NCBI GenBank assembly: GCA_041398605.1
Contig: JAWKUK010000009.1
Coordinates: 186,001-250,000 of the forward strand
Reading direction: 5' to 3'
Origin: JAWKUK01 sp041398605
GTDB lineage: Bacteria; Planctomycetota; UBA1135; GCA-002686595
DNA length: 64,000 bases
Part shown: positions 42,689 through 50,939 of the stretch, one piece after another
Layout of the letters: the number at the start of each line of letters is the position of its first letter
Numbering within the stretch: position 1 is the first letter of the stretch
Translations under genes and position numbers: made by a program
The notes under the pieces: model-generated
Database searches by the model: none
What the model was told of the DNA's origin: nothing
Seen by the model: the letters and a program-made list of their open reading frames with translations, nothing else

Positions 42689-43525
42689 GTGCAAGAGGCG
42701 GAGCGCACTGCCGACCTCGAGTCCGTCGAGGGATCGATCACCATCGGAGGCGCTGCGCCGGGGTCGAAGCCCAAGAGCGCGCCGACGAAGACCCGCCGCA
42801 CGCGGGCGAGGCGCTTCGAGCACCTGCCAAAGGTAACGACACGCTACGAGCTGCCCGCCGATCAGCGCGTCTGCACTTGCGGCAACCCGCTGCACGTCAT
42901 CGGTGTGGACAGCTGCCTCGAGGTCGCGTCCTGGGCGCATGCGCGACGGAAGTTCGTAGAGGCCGAGAGCTCGGACCCCGAGGACTCCGAGGAGATCGTT
43001 CACCGAAGACGCGAGCTGTACGCGATCGAAGACGAGACTGAGGAGCGAAGGCTCAGCGATGACGACAGAAAGGCCCTATGGCAGGAGCGGGCGGTCCCAC
43101 TCCTGCAGCACATCCGTGCCCGCCTCGCTGAGCTGGAGACGAAGGTGTTGCCGAAGAGCCCGTTGGCGAAGGCGATCGAATACGCCTTCCGGCAATGGGA
43201 GGCGCTTACGATCTACACCACGGATGGTCGCCTCGAGATCGACAACGACGCCGCAGAGCGGTCACTGCGCGGCGTCGCGGCGGGCCGCAAGAACTGGCTG
43301 TGCTACATGAAGGAGAACCGCGGCGAGACGGGCGTGATCTTGATGAGCCTGCTGCGGACGGCGATTGCCGCGGGCGTCGATCTCCAGGCGTGGTTGCGCG
43401 ACGTGCTCGTGCGCATGGACCACGAGCGCGACTACGAGAAGTTGCTACCCGCTGCCTGGAAGCTGCGCTTCGCCGACGAGCTCGATGCGAAGCGGCAGGA
43501 CCTCATCCGCCGGCTCGCGAACTGA
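42689..43525 (+). pseudogene. IS66 family transposase TnpC with large internal deletion
   Basis: An open frame of 278 codons in which both ends of IS66 TnpC are recognisable. The N-terminal part has IGGAAPGSKPKSAPTKTRRT and the zinc-binding CTCGNPLHVIGVD. It then jumps to ASWAHARRKFVEAESSDPED and goes on to the end of the DDE domain (LPKSPLAKAIEYAFRQWEAL, EIDNDAAERSLRGVAAGRKN, MSLLRTAIAAGVDLQAWLRD). Full TnpC proteins are about 500 residues; about 200 residues, including the first two catalytic acidic residues, are missing between GVD and ASW. The deletion has kept the frame. The start is a GTG at 42689 after the tnpB fragment. The product cannot be an active transposase. Confidence 0.85.
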
Positions 43526-43658
43526 CTCGCGGGAAGCAGGTCACGTTGCGCGGCCCCGACGTGGGGTTCGAAGGACGCTTGCTCAACACTACGGTCTGGC
43601 CCCGAGGGCTCGTGGCGGATCTGATGCTGGATGCATCGGTTATCTTTTGCGTTGACCC

Positions 43659-45077
43659 ATGAAGCCTCTCCTCACCCTGATTTTTGCCTTCGCTGCGGCC
43701 GCCCCGATCTCCGCTGGCTATCAAACGGCCGTCCCGAAGCTGGTCGAAGATCCCTCGGAGCTCGTTGGGCGGCATCGTCAGCACCCGCTGGTGCAAGCCC
43801 TCTACCAGCGAGCAATGGGCCGGGAAGATCGCGGGGAGAGGCTGAGTGAACGCGGGTCCGGCATCGGGCTTCACTTCTCCGGCGACCACCTGCGCGCCCT
43901 CGATCTGGCCGTGCCAGAAGCACCCACGGACTGGTTCGAGACGTGGCCGGCGGGGCTGCAACCGGCGGCCGGCTTCGGGAGCGTGCGCACCTCAGAGGGG
44001 TGGAGTCGGCTCAACGGGCCCCGCGGACCCGTCTTCGAGCGGCCGTACCCCGGGCGGCCAGGCATGAAGGTACTGGCGCGCTTCGACACCTCGCCGCAAC
44101 GCCTGTGGCGCATCGACGTCGAGGCCGACCTGGCGGTCCTGCGCCAGTCACGCCGTGACGCCCTGCGGGCGCTCGTTCCGGTCAACGGAATCACCGACGA
44201 CTTCTGGCTGGAGGCGCTCGGGCAGCCCGTCTGGCTCGATGGAGGCGAAGCCCTGGCCACCTGGATCGGCCTCGGCCCCGGGGACCGCCAGGGTAGCCAT
44301 GGCGGTGTCACGCTCGCGCTCGACGATCGTTCGACGCTGGAGTCGCTCACCTTCGCGGCCGACTACCAGGGCCGGCTCCCCTTCGATCTTCCGCGGCCCG
44401 AAGATCGAGCCGCGTGGAGGGAACGGCTCGGCGAGCCCGACGACAGCGGCGCGAGTTCCGCCGGTCCCGTGTGGACCTTGACGTTGCGAGACCATCCGCC
44501 GCTGCGCCTTTCCCTGGGAACAAACGACGGGCCCTCCGAAGTCACCCTCCTGAGCCCTGCCCCCGAACGGCGTTTGTGGCACGAGATCATGCAAGGTCAG
44601 GGTGAGGTCGCGCCCGAAATGCTCCCGACGATCGTCGGCGTCTGGCATGCCATGGAGCAGGGAAAGTCCCTGCGCGGCCGGAACCTGTTCCCCATCGACG
44701 TCGCCCGCGGTTTCGTCGAACGCGGCCACGTCGACCTGGCCAGCGAGTTGTCGCTCGCTGGCATCGTGGCGGGCACGTGGCGCATGTACGCGCCCGGCAG
44801 TCCCGTGTCGCATGCCATCGAATACACCCTGCGACGCATCCGTGGTCGCTCAGAGGCTCCGGCCGCGCTCTTGCGCCACTTCCAGGACCCGATCACGAAG
44901 GCCTTTGCCGGTGCGCTGCGCTGCGAAGTACAGGCAGCGACCGAAGACGCCTCCGCTCGACTCGCGTGGTACCCCGCGGAACCTGAGCAGCACCCGAAGG
45001 CTCCGTCGATGACCCTGTCATGCCGACCTGTGGCTGATCTCGTGGGGTACGACCTGGTCCTGCGCTTCGAACCGTAG
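43659..45077 (+). CDS. Exported protein of unknown function
   Basis: A 472-residue protein with a signal peptide (MKPLLTLIFAFAAAAPISAG). The mature part is polar and Arg/Leu/Pro-rich without repeated units. Recurrent features are Trp-rich strands (DWFETWPAGLQPAAGFGSVR, GITDDFWLEALGQPVWLDGG) and an aligned helical end (EYTLRRIRGRSEAPAALLRH). Only two Cys (in LRCEVQAA and LSCRPVAD) are near the end, which suits one disulfide. There is no tail of the type found in its neighbours and no enzyme motif. It stands between the IS66 remnant and the first full right-hand repeat and has normal high-GC coding bias over its whole length, so it is a real gene, perhaps lineage-specific. Confidence 0.65.
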   Translation: MKPLLTLIFAFAAAAPISAGYQTAVPKLVEDPSELVGRHRQHPLVQALYQRAMGREDRGERLSERGSGIGLHFSGDHLRALDLAVPEAPTDWFETWPAGLQPAAGFGSVRTSEGWSRLNGPRGPVFERPYPGRPGMKVLARFDTSPQRLWRIDVEADLAVLRQSRRDALRALVPVNGITDDFWLEALGQPVWLDGGEALATWIGLGPGDRQGSHGGVTLALDDRSTLESLTFAADYQGRLPFDLPRPEDRAAWRERLGEPDDSGASSAGPVWTLTLRDHPPLRLSLGTNDGPSEVTLLSPAPERRLWHEIMQGQGEVAPEMLPTIVGVWHAMEQGKSLRGRNLFPIDVARGFVERGHVDLASELSLAGIVAGTWRMYAPGSPVSHAIEYTLRRIRGRSEAPAALLRHFQDPITKAFAGALRCEVQAATEDASARLAWYPAEPEQHPKAPSMTLSCRPVADLVGYDLVLRFEP

Positions 45078-45310
45078 CACGCGCCGAGGCCGGTCGGAGC
45101 GAATCGTGCTGCGCCGCCGGACGGCATCGACCGTGACCACGATGCCCGAAGAGGATTCCCCCAGGCCCCCTCCCAGCGCCTCGCGACCCCGCGCATCGAT
45201 GACTCTTCAGGCAAGTCCTGCGAAGAGTCTCGCCATGGAGCGCGGGGCATCGCTGAAGCCTCCGAGGGTGGCAGCTTCCTGCGCGAGACTCCGTGTGCTT
45301 CGCGGCCCAT

Positions 45311-45539
45311 CGCCCTCGCAGCTCGCGAGGAGCGGGCTTGGGTGATTGCATCGCCCGAGCGCTGGCACCGTTCGAATGTGGCGCTGTCCCCACAACCGCC
45401 CTGATCGCACGCTCTCACGCGCTCGGCATCGCGGCGCACGGACCGGGTTCCGCACCGAACGAGTCTGACTCGCGCGAAGACGAGCCACCAAGCACCACCA
45501 GCGAAGCTCGGGGCACGGAACACCCTCGTTCGAGCGCCT
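45311..45539 (+). repeat. 275-bp interspersed repeat, copy B (5' end missing)
   Basis: Begins at CCCTCGCAGCTCGCGAGG and follows the consensus to CGTTCGAGCGC with about 10 percent differences and small indels. The first 45 bases of the family (the CGGGCCCGGACC part) are absent. It lies 36 bases before an IS91 transposase fragment. The stretch 45078-45310 before it shows no gene I can support. Confidence 0.85.
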
Positions 45540-45574
45540 ACCCCTGGAACTTGGCGGCCGCCTCACCCGTCCGC

Positions 45575-45858
45575 GACCACGTGGTACCGCTGCCGCCGTC
45601 GCGTCGCGAGCGCACGAGGAGCTCCGCTGGTGCCGATTCGAATCAGCCCGTCGCGCGCCGCCGGTACGACACGTGGGCCGAGTTGCTCGAACGCGTGCTC
45701 GGAACCCGGGTCTTGCCCTGTCCGCGGTGCGGGGCAGCGCGTCACATGATCGCGACGATCACCGACCCGGCGATCGTCCGATGGATCCTGCTGCACCCGA
45801 AGCTCCTCCAGATCCGTTGCCGATCGCGCCGGCCCGCGAGCCGGCGCTCTTCTGGTAG
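45575..45858 (+). mobile_element. IS91-family transposase C-terminal fragment
   Basis: The frame reads VRDHVVPLPPSRRERT, QPVARRRYDTWAELLERVLG, LPCPRCGAARHMIATITDPA and IVRWILLHPKLL, then in another frame DPLPIAPAREPALFW and stop. This is the end of IS91-type (HUH) transposases, with the C-P-R-C-G motif. One frameshift lies near 45815. A parallel fragment with the same left junction (VRDHVVP) is at 48258-48659. From 45859 to 46090 nothing is recognised. Confidence 0.75.
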
Positions 45859-46090
45859 CGCGCGGTCCCCTACCCGCTCCATGGGCGGGTCGGGACAGCA
45901 CCCGACTCGAAGCCACCCCATGCAAGACCGTGGGGTGTGGGCTCGGGTTGTCGGATCGCAAACCTGTGCTCGCGTCCAAGCCTGCCTTGCGCGCCCCGAT
46001 CCCACTCAAGCTGGCCCTCGCGGGCAGCCAGACGCAGGAAGCACGCGAGCGACGCCTGCGCCCGCTTCGCGGGTGCGCTCTGCAGGCGCT

Positions 46091-47581
46091 CTAGCGAAAC
46101 GTGAGCCCGACAGCGGGCGTCAGGTTCGACGTCGCGAGCCCAGCCTGAACGTCGCGGAACCAGGCCTGGAAGTACCACGTCTCGCCGGCGACGATCGAGA
46201 CCGTCGCTGCCGGTTGAGGTGTGCTCATGAGGTCGAGACGCAGGTCGCGGAAGCCGCCAGCGCTCGCGCCGCCTGCCTCACCTGGGCGCAGATAGCGACC
46301 GATCGAACCGTTGAGGCACAGGGAACCGATGGAGTTCGCGGGCGTGAATGCGCCTGCCGTCGTGCGCGACACGAGGAACAGGACGAGCGACCCCGCGGGG
46401 AGGCCTCGGGCGCGCAGTTCGAGGTCGTTGGCCGCCGCATAGTCCACTCCCGCAGCGGCCAGCGTCGCGGGAAACCCGGTCGAGTTCACCGTCGCTGGCG
46501 TGCAGCTCGTCGTGCCGAGGGCGTTGGACGAGCCGTCTCGAGCGCGGAACTTCGGGGGAATCGACGTTGCTCCAAGGAAAGAGTCCGCGAACACAAACGT
46601 GGTTCCGTCGCTGCTCATCGCCACACCGAGGTACGCCTGCGATGGCGGCGGCAGAGCGAGCCCGCGGGCGGCCAGGTAGTCGTCCAGTCGCTGCATGCCG
46701 TTCCATTCGGTCCAAACAGCGACGCCATCGGAGACGTCGAAGGCGATCTTGGACCCATCGTGACTGATGCCGATGGGTTGCAAGACATATGCAGATCCCG
46801 GCGGTGCTTCCAGGATCGTCATGCCCTGCCCCTCGACGTATCGCCACCCGACACGCTGGGTCGTGCCGTCGAGCGCGTACCCCGCGACGACGCGGCCGTC
46901 GCCGCTGACGACTACGGGCACCGGAGATTCGAATCCGGCGATCGAGGGAAGGACGGAAGGCCCGAAGCCCTCTTCCCAACGGATCGGGACAACCCCCGAC
47001 GTGCGCTGCTCGAAGCCGATCACCACCGAGCCGTCCGCGTTGGTCGCGGTGGCCGCCCCGCCGGTCCCCAGGGGCGACGTGGGCCACAGGACCTCGACAT
47101 CACCCAGTGAATTCCAGCGGCAGGCCACGGCACCCGTGGCGACCGCCAAGGGAACGAACGGACGCGACCGGCCGACGATGTACTCACCGTCGCCGCTGAT
47201 GCCAGCGGCCATGGAGTGCGGCATGCCTAGCGCGGGAGGAAGCCTGAGTGACTGCTGCGTGGCGACGTTCCAGCGCAGAGCCGAATCGAGTCCGCCGCTG
47301 TTGTAGCGACCTGCGACGATCGTGCCGTCCGCGCTCACCCCATTGGCGACATGGAAGAGGGCTCCTGGAACGGCGAGCGCAGTGCGCGCGAAAACTGCGC
47401 CCCTAGTGTCGATGTGGATGATGGCGGTGACACCGACCGCGGAGTCCTCCCCGACGAAGATGTCGCCGGCGGCATCGATCGCCCGAACGCGGGCGATCGC
47501 GTCTGGTGAGGTGTCGAGGGTCGCCTGGGACGATGCGACCGGGGTGAAGACCAGAAGGGCGAGAAGGTACGAGCAGCGCAT
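46091..47581 (-). CDS. Secreted HAF-repeat-like exoprotein with C-terminal tail
   Basis: A 496-residue exported protein. The ATG at 47581 gives MRCSYLLALLVFTPVASSQA, a signal peptide. Residues 30-340 carry repeats of the HAF type with the motif G-x-S-x-D-G-x-x-V-x-G: NGVSADGTIVAGRYNSGG, AGISGDGEYIVGRSRP, TNADGSVVIGFEQ, VVSGDGRVVAGYAL, GISHDGSKIAFDV. The shared C-terminal tail follows (SCTPATVNSTGFPATLAAAG, RGLPAGSLVLFLVSRT, GSLCLNGSIGRYLRPGEAGG, GETWYFQAWFRDVQAGLATS). It resembles 50940-52385 in design but is far less regular. It is likely exported and self-folding as a propeller; no activity is known. Confidence 0.82.
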   Translation of the reverse strand: MRCSYLLALLVFTPVASSQATLDTSPDAIARVRAIDAAGDIFVGEDSAVGVTAIIHIDTRGAVFARTALAVPGALFHVANGVSADGTIVAGRYNSGGLDSALRWNVATQQSLRLPPALGMPHSMAAGISGDGEYIVGRSRPFVPLAVATGAVACRWNSLGDVEVLWPTSPLGTGGAATATNADGSVVIGFEQRTSGVVPIRWEEGFGPSVLPSIAGFESPVPVVVSGDGRVVAGYALDGTTQRVGWRYVEGQGMTILEAPPGSAYVLQPIGISHDGSKIAFDVSDGVAVWTEWNGMQRLDDYLAARGLALPPPSQAYLGVAMSSDGTTFVFADSFLGATSIPPKFRARDGSSNALGTTSCTPATVNSTGFPATLAAAGVDYAAANDLELRARGLPAGSLVLFLVSRTTAGAFTPANSIGSLCLNGSIGRYLRPGEAGGASAGGFRDLRLDLMSTPQPAATVSIVAGETWYFQAWFRDVQAGLATSNLTPAVGLTFR

Positions 47582-47663
47582 GATTGGAGCGTCTCGAAGA
47601 GAACGGGGACGGGCGAGTGGGAGGACCAACGGGCAGGCAGCGGAATTTGACGGTCGCCCGACT

Positions 47664-47972
47664 CTAGCAGCCCGCCGAACGGGCGACGGCGAGGTGGTCG
47701 GACGACGCGCTGGGAGAGGATGTGCTGGATTCGAGCGCCACGTCGGGGAGCCACGCCGTGAGAACGATGTCCCCGCGCCAGAGGTTCAAACGGGTGTATT
47801 GGTTCTCGACGACGACGAGGAAGAGGCCGTCCTGCGACGCGGCGACCGTGAGCGGATGGGAGGTTGTCAGCGTCAGGTCGGCCTCCCCGCACTGGGCTGG
47901 GACGGTCCCGGCGAGCGCGACAGCGAGCATGAGTGCGAGCGAGAGGCTGGGCGAAGCAACGCGTACGGGCAT
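47664..47972 (-). CDS. Short exported protein, truncated relative of the 40234 product
   Basis: A 102-residue protein starting at 47972 with a clear signal peptide (VASPSLSLALMLAVALAGTV, cut near PAQCG). The mature start QCGEADLTLTTSHPLTVAAS mirrors QCGPVNLALTTDDFVDIVRG at the start of the 40234 product, and DGLFLVVVENQYTRLNLWRG corresponds to its first blade. Then the similarity stops and a Ser-rich end leads to a stop, so only the first of several blades is left. It could be a truncated gene fragment. It points toward the HAF-like gene at 47581 with an 82-base gap. Confidence 0.5.
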   Translation of the reverse strand: MPVRVASPSLSLALMLAVALAGTVPAQCGEADLTLTTSHPLTVAASQDGLFLVVVENQYTRLNLWRGDIVLTAWLPDVALESSTSSPSASSDHLAVARSAGC

Positions 47973-48109
47973 GCACCGACGTTGCCACAGCAGCGCGGTT
48001 CGTGGCCCCCGAACCCGGAAATTTCGCATCGCTTGGGCTTGGCGTGGCCATGTAGCGCGCCGGGGCTCCCGCGCTGTGCCGGTGCGCCCGACGTACGCGG
48101 CGGTTCAGC

Positions 48110-48214
48110 GCCCGCGGGCTGCGCGACCTCCTTGGCACGGCGGGCCTCGCCAGAGAGGTTCGTGAACTGGCCCGGGTCCTTCGGCGTGTCGTACAGCTCG
48201 CGGCTCTTCGAGGC
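48110..48214 (-). pseudogene. Sulfatase C-terminal remnant
   Basis: The leftward frame reads ASKSRELYDTPKDPGQFTNL followed by SGEARRAKEVAQPAG. ELYD-x3-DP-x-Q/E-x-TNLA is the characteristic end of sulfatases, marking the last strand before the C-terminal helix. There is no N-terminal portion, and the IS91 fragment begins about 45 bases upstream. It is a fossil, probably cut by that element. Confidence 0.55.
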
Positions 48215-48257
48215 GTCCTCGCCGTCCGATGAGGCACCGGTCGGGGAGGACGAGCTG

Positions 48258-48659
48258 GCGTCGGGGACCGGATCCTGCGTGCGCACGTCGAGACGTTCCT
48301 CGCGCGCTACGTCGACGAGCACGGCAGTCGCTCGCTGCCAGCCTCGCCGGTGCGCGATCACGTCGTGCCTCCAAGTACCAGGGTCGCTGCCACCGTCACG
48401 TCGTGGGCGCCCGACGAACTTGAGCAGCGGCGCTCCGAATCAGCCTGTCGCGCGGAGGCGTTTTGCTTGGGCGGAGTTCTTGCTTCGAGTGGTTTCCAAA
48501 GTGGTCTTGAGCAGCCCTCGGTGCGGGGGTCGGCGACACATGATCGCGATGATCACGAACCCTCCGACCATCCGGCGCTTCCTCCTGCACCTCAAGTTGC
48601 CCCCAGACCCATTGCCGATCGCCCCGGCCCGTGATCCTGCGCACGCGGACCTCTTCTGA
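48258..48659 (+). mobile_element. IS91-family transposase remnant, N- and C-terminal ends fused
   Basis: The first part reads GDRILRAHVETFLARYVDEH and GSRSLPASPVRDHVVPP, as in the N-terminal zinc-binding region of IS91 transposases. It then passes, with frame changes, into APNQPVARRRFAWAEFLLRV, SPRCGGRRHMIAMITNPP and LPPDPLPIAPARDPAHADLF with a stop at 48657-48659. About 300 internal residues, including the HUH catalytic motifs, are missing. The C-terminal half is about 60-65 percent like the 45575-45858 copy. Confidence 0.75.
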
Positions 48660-48689
48660 CCCTGACGCAGGTCCGGTTCCCCCCGCCCA

Positions 48690-48966
48690 GCCTTCAGAGT
48701 CATTCGGGCCCGGACCCTCTCGACGCCGCGCTCGCCCCTCGCAGCTCGCGAGGAGCGGGCTTGGGTTGTTGCATCGCCCGAGCGCGGGTACCGTCCGAAT
48801 GTGGCGCTGTCCCCCAGTACCGCCCGGATCGCACGCTCTCACGCGCTCGGCATCGCGGCGCATGGACCGGGTTCCGCACCGAACGAGCCTGACTCGCGCG
48901 AAGACGAGGCACACCAAGCACCACCAACGGACCTCGGGGTACGGACCGCCCTCTTTCGAGCGCCTT
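48690..48966 (+). repeat. 275-bp interspersed repeat, copy C (complete)
   Basis: It runs from CAGAGTCATTCGGGCCCGG to CCTCTTTCGAGCGCC. It includes the blocks CGAGGAGCGGGCTTGGGTTG, TTGCATCGCCCGAGCG, CGCACGCTCTCACGCGCTCG, and CCGGGTTCCGCACCGAACGA. Near-palindromic CGGG-CCGGACC elements sit at both ends. It starts about 30 bases after the IS91 remnant. From 48967 to 49190 I see nothing supportable apart from a C9 run near 48974. Confidence 0.9.
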
Positions 48967-49199
48967 CCATGAGAAGGCCCCCCCCCGGCCAACTTTTGCA
49001 GTGAGTTTTCTGAGGTCGCGTCGGGGCGATCTCCGTGAGGCGATCGAGCTGCGCCCCTGCCAAGGTGTGCCTGCGCCTTGCTTCCACGCGCACTCTGGGT
49101 GGACCTAGCAGATTGCTTTGATCCTGGTGCTCGAGGGGGTCCGTCCAGCCTAGGTGCTGCGATCTATCCTACGGACTTTGCGTCGTTCACGGTGTGAGC

Positions 49200-49871
49200 G
49201 GCGGCTGTCCAAGGCGCTCGGCGCAGTCACCCGGACTGGGCGGTTCACGCAGTTCGATCCGGTCCTCGTTGGTCCTCGTCGTTGTGGTCTCTGGTTGTCC
49301 TGGGTGGACTACGTAACGCGCTCGAGGCGCGCCCTTCGAACCCACCCGCGCACCAAACGACTTCAGGACGCCGCGCACGTTGTTGATCAGCGCGGTGCGC
49401 GTCGAGATGAGCATGTCTCTCGATCGCAGCTTCGCCAGGTTCACGCGTGCGGAACGCTCGCGGTGCTGGATCGGATACAGCAGCTTGGGATCGAGCCGCG
49501 CGACGCGGGCGAGCTGTTCGGCGTCCAGAGCGCCAAAGCGAAGACACTGAGAATCACTTGGACTCGTTCTGGAAGATCATGCGCAGCTTGCGCGGGTTCG
49601 CGACCATCACGTCGTGGCGGAGTTCGGTCAAGAGGTCGTTCACCCAGCCCGACTGCCCGCCCGCCTCGATGGCGATCCGGGTTGGCTCGCAGCGCTCGAA
49701 GCGCTTGCGTAGCCCTGCAGCCGTCGTCGCCACGGTCCCCTCTTCGAGGATCTGACCGGCCTCGTCGAGGACGCAGATGTGACTCTTGCGATCTCCAAGG
49801 TCGATGCCGATGGTCGACGTGGACTTGCTCAACCTCACCGTGGTCGTGGTCGTACCGGTAGCCTCGGTCAT
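49200..49871 (-). mobile_element. IS110-family transposase remnant
   Basis: From the ATG at 49871: IGIDLGDRKSHICVLDEAG is the start of the DEDD (RuvC-like) domain; RIAIEAGGQSGWVNDLL and RHDVMVANPRKLRMIFQ follow. A stop in NESK (49554) interrupts it. In another frame it resumes with DAEQLARVARLDPKLLYPIQ and STRTALINNVRGVLKSFGAR, the family's next segment. The C-terminal transposase_20 domain with the catalytic serine is missing. Thus it has one stop or frameshift and a lost 3' end. The 49872-49973 gap beyond it has no features. Confidence 0.85.
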
Positions 49872-49973
49872 GGTCAGCCTCCTTGTTGGGCTTCGAGCCC
49901 GTTAGTCACTTGACGACGCGCCAAGACTACACCGCGCGGGCGGCTGGCCTTCTCATCCCATCTATCCTCAGTT

Positions 49974-50933
49974 CAGTGGGCCGAGGGGAACTCGTCGTTC
50001 ACGACGCTCTTCGAGGCGATGGTGATCTCGTAGCTGAAGGAGGCAAGCTTGTCGGCCGTGGCCGAGCTGATGGGCCTCACCTGGGACCAGGTCGACGGGA
50101 TCATGCAGCGCGCTGTTCGCCGCGGTCTCGCACGTCGAGCGGACCTGGAGCCCGTGAGGGTCGGCATCGACGAGACCTCGTTCCAGAAGCGGCACGAGTA
50201 CGTAACGGTGGTCACGGACCTCGACTCCCGCGACGTCATCTACGTCGCCGACGACCGCAAGAGAGCGATCCTGGAAGGCCTCTTCGATCAGCTCGAGCCT
50301 GCTGACCTCCTCCGCATCGAAGCGGTCAGCATGGACATGTGGCAGCCGTACATCTCCGTCGTTGAGTCCTTCGTCCACGACGCCGAGAAGAAGATCTGCT
50401 TCGACCAGCTCCACGTCGCAAAGTACCTCGGCAATACGGTCGACAAGGTCCGGCGCGAGGAGCAGCCCGGGCAGGTCGCAGAAGGCGACCGGTCCCTGGT
50501 CAGGACCAATTTCCTGTGGCTGCGCAACCCAGAGAACATGGACAAGAACCAGAGCGCCTTCTTCGATCGAATGAAGCGAATCGCGGTTCGCACCTCGCTA
50601 GCGTGGGCCCTCAAGGAGCAGGCCATGTGTCTCTGGCACTACTCCTCCAGGACCTGGACAAGGAAGGGATGGGACGCCTGGATCTCGTGGGCGAAGCGTT
50701 CGAGGCTCGAGCCGATGAAGAAGGTCGCCGCGTCGATCTCGTCGCACGTCGACGGGATCATCAACGCCGTTGTCCTCAGTGCGACCAACGCGGCGTCCGA
50801 GTCGATCGACGCCAGCATTCAATGCGTCAAGCGCATGGCCTGCGGGTTCCGCAACCGCGAGCGCTTCCGCAACGCCATCTATTTCCATCTTGGCGGCCTA
50901 GACCTTCAACCTGCTGCCCACACGAGATCCTGA
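49974..50933 (+). mobile_element. ISL3-family transposase, 5'-truncated and with in-frame TAG
   Basis: The frame reads QWAEGNSSFTTLFEAMVIS, TAG (50031-50033), LKEASLSAVAELMGLTWDQV, then stays open to 50933. The open part contains the DDE domain of ISL3 transposases: VRVGIDETSFQKRHEYVTVV, MDMWQPYISVVESFVHDAEK, ICFDQLHVAKYLG, and at the end NAASESIDASIQCVKRMACG and FRNRERFRNAIYFHLGGLDL. The N-terminal zinc finger is gone. The stretch from 50049 (TTG) is a clean 294-codon frame. Both ends are missing, so it is dead or relies on another copy. Its 3' end lies 6 bases from the convergent HAF-repeat gene. Confidence 0.88.
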
Positions 50934-50939
50934 AGCCCC

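Noticed and set aside
45100..45310. Minus-strand open frames before repeat copy B
   Set aside because: Arg/Pro/Ser-rich, no start with ribosome site, no similarity to known proteins, and partly within the repeat.
48690..48966. Short open frames on both strands inside the 275-bp repeat
   Set aside because: Frames are present in several copies but small insertions shift them between copies, which argues against a conserved protein.
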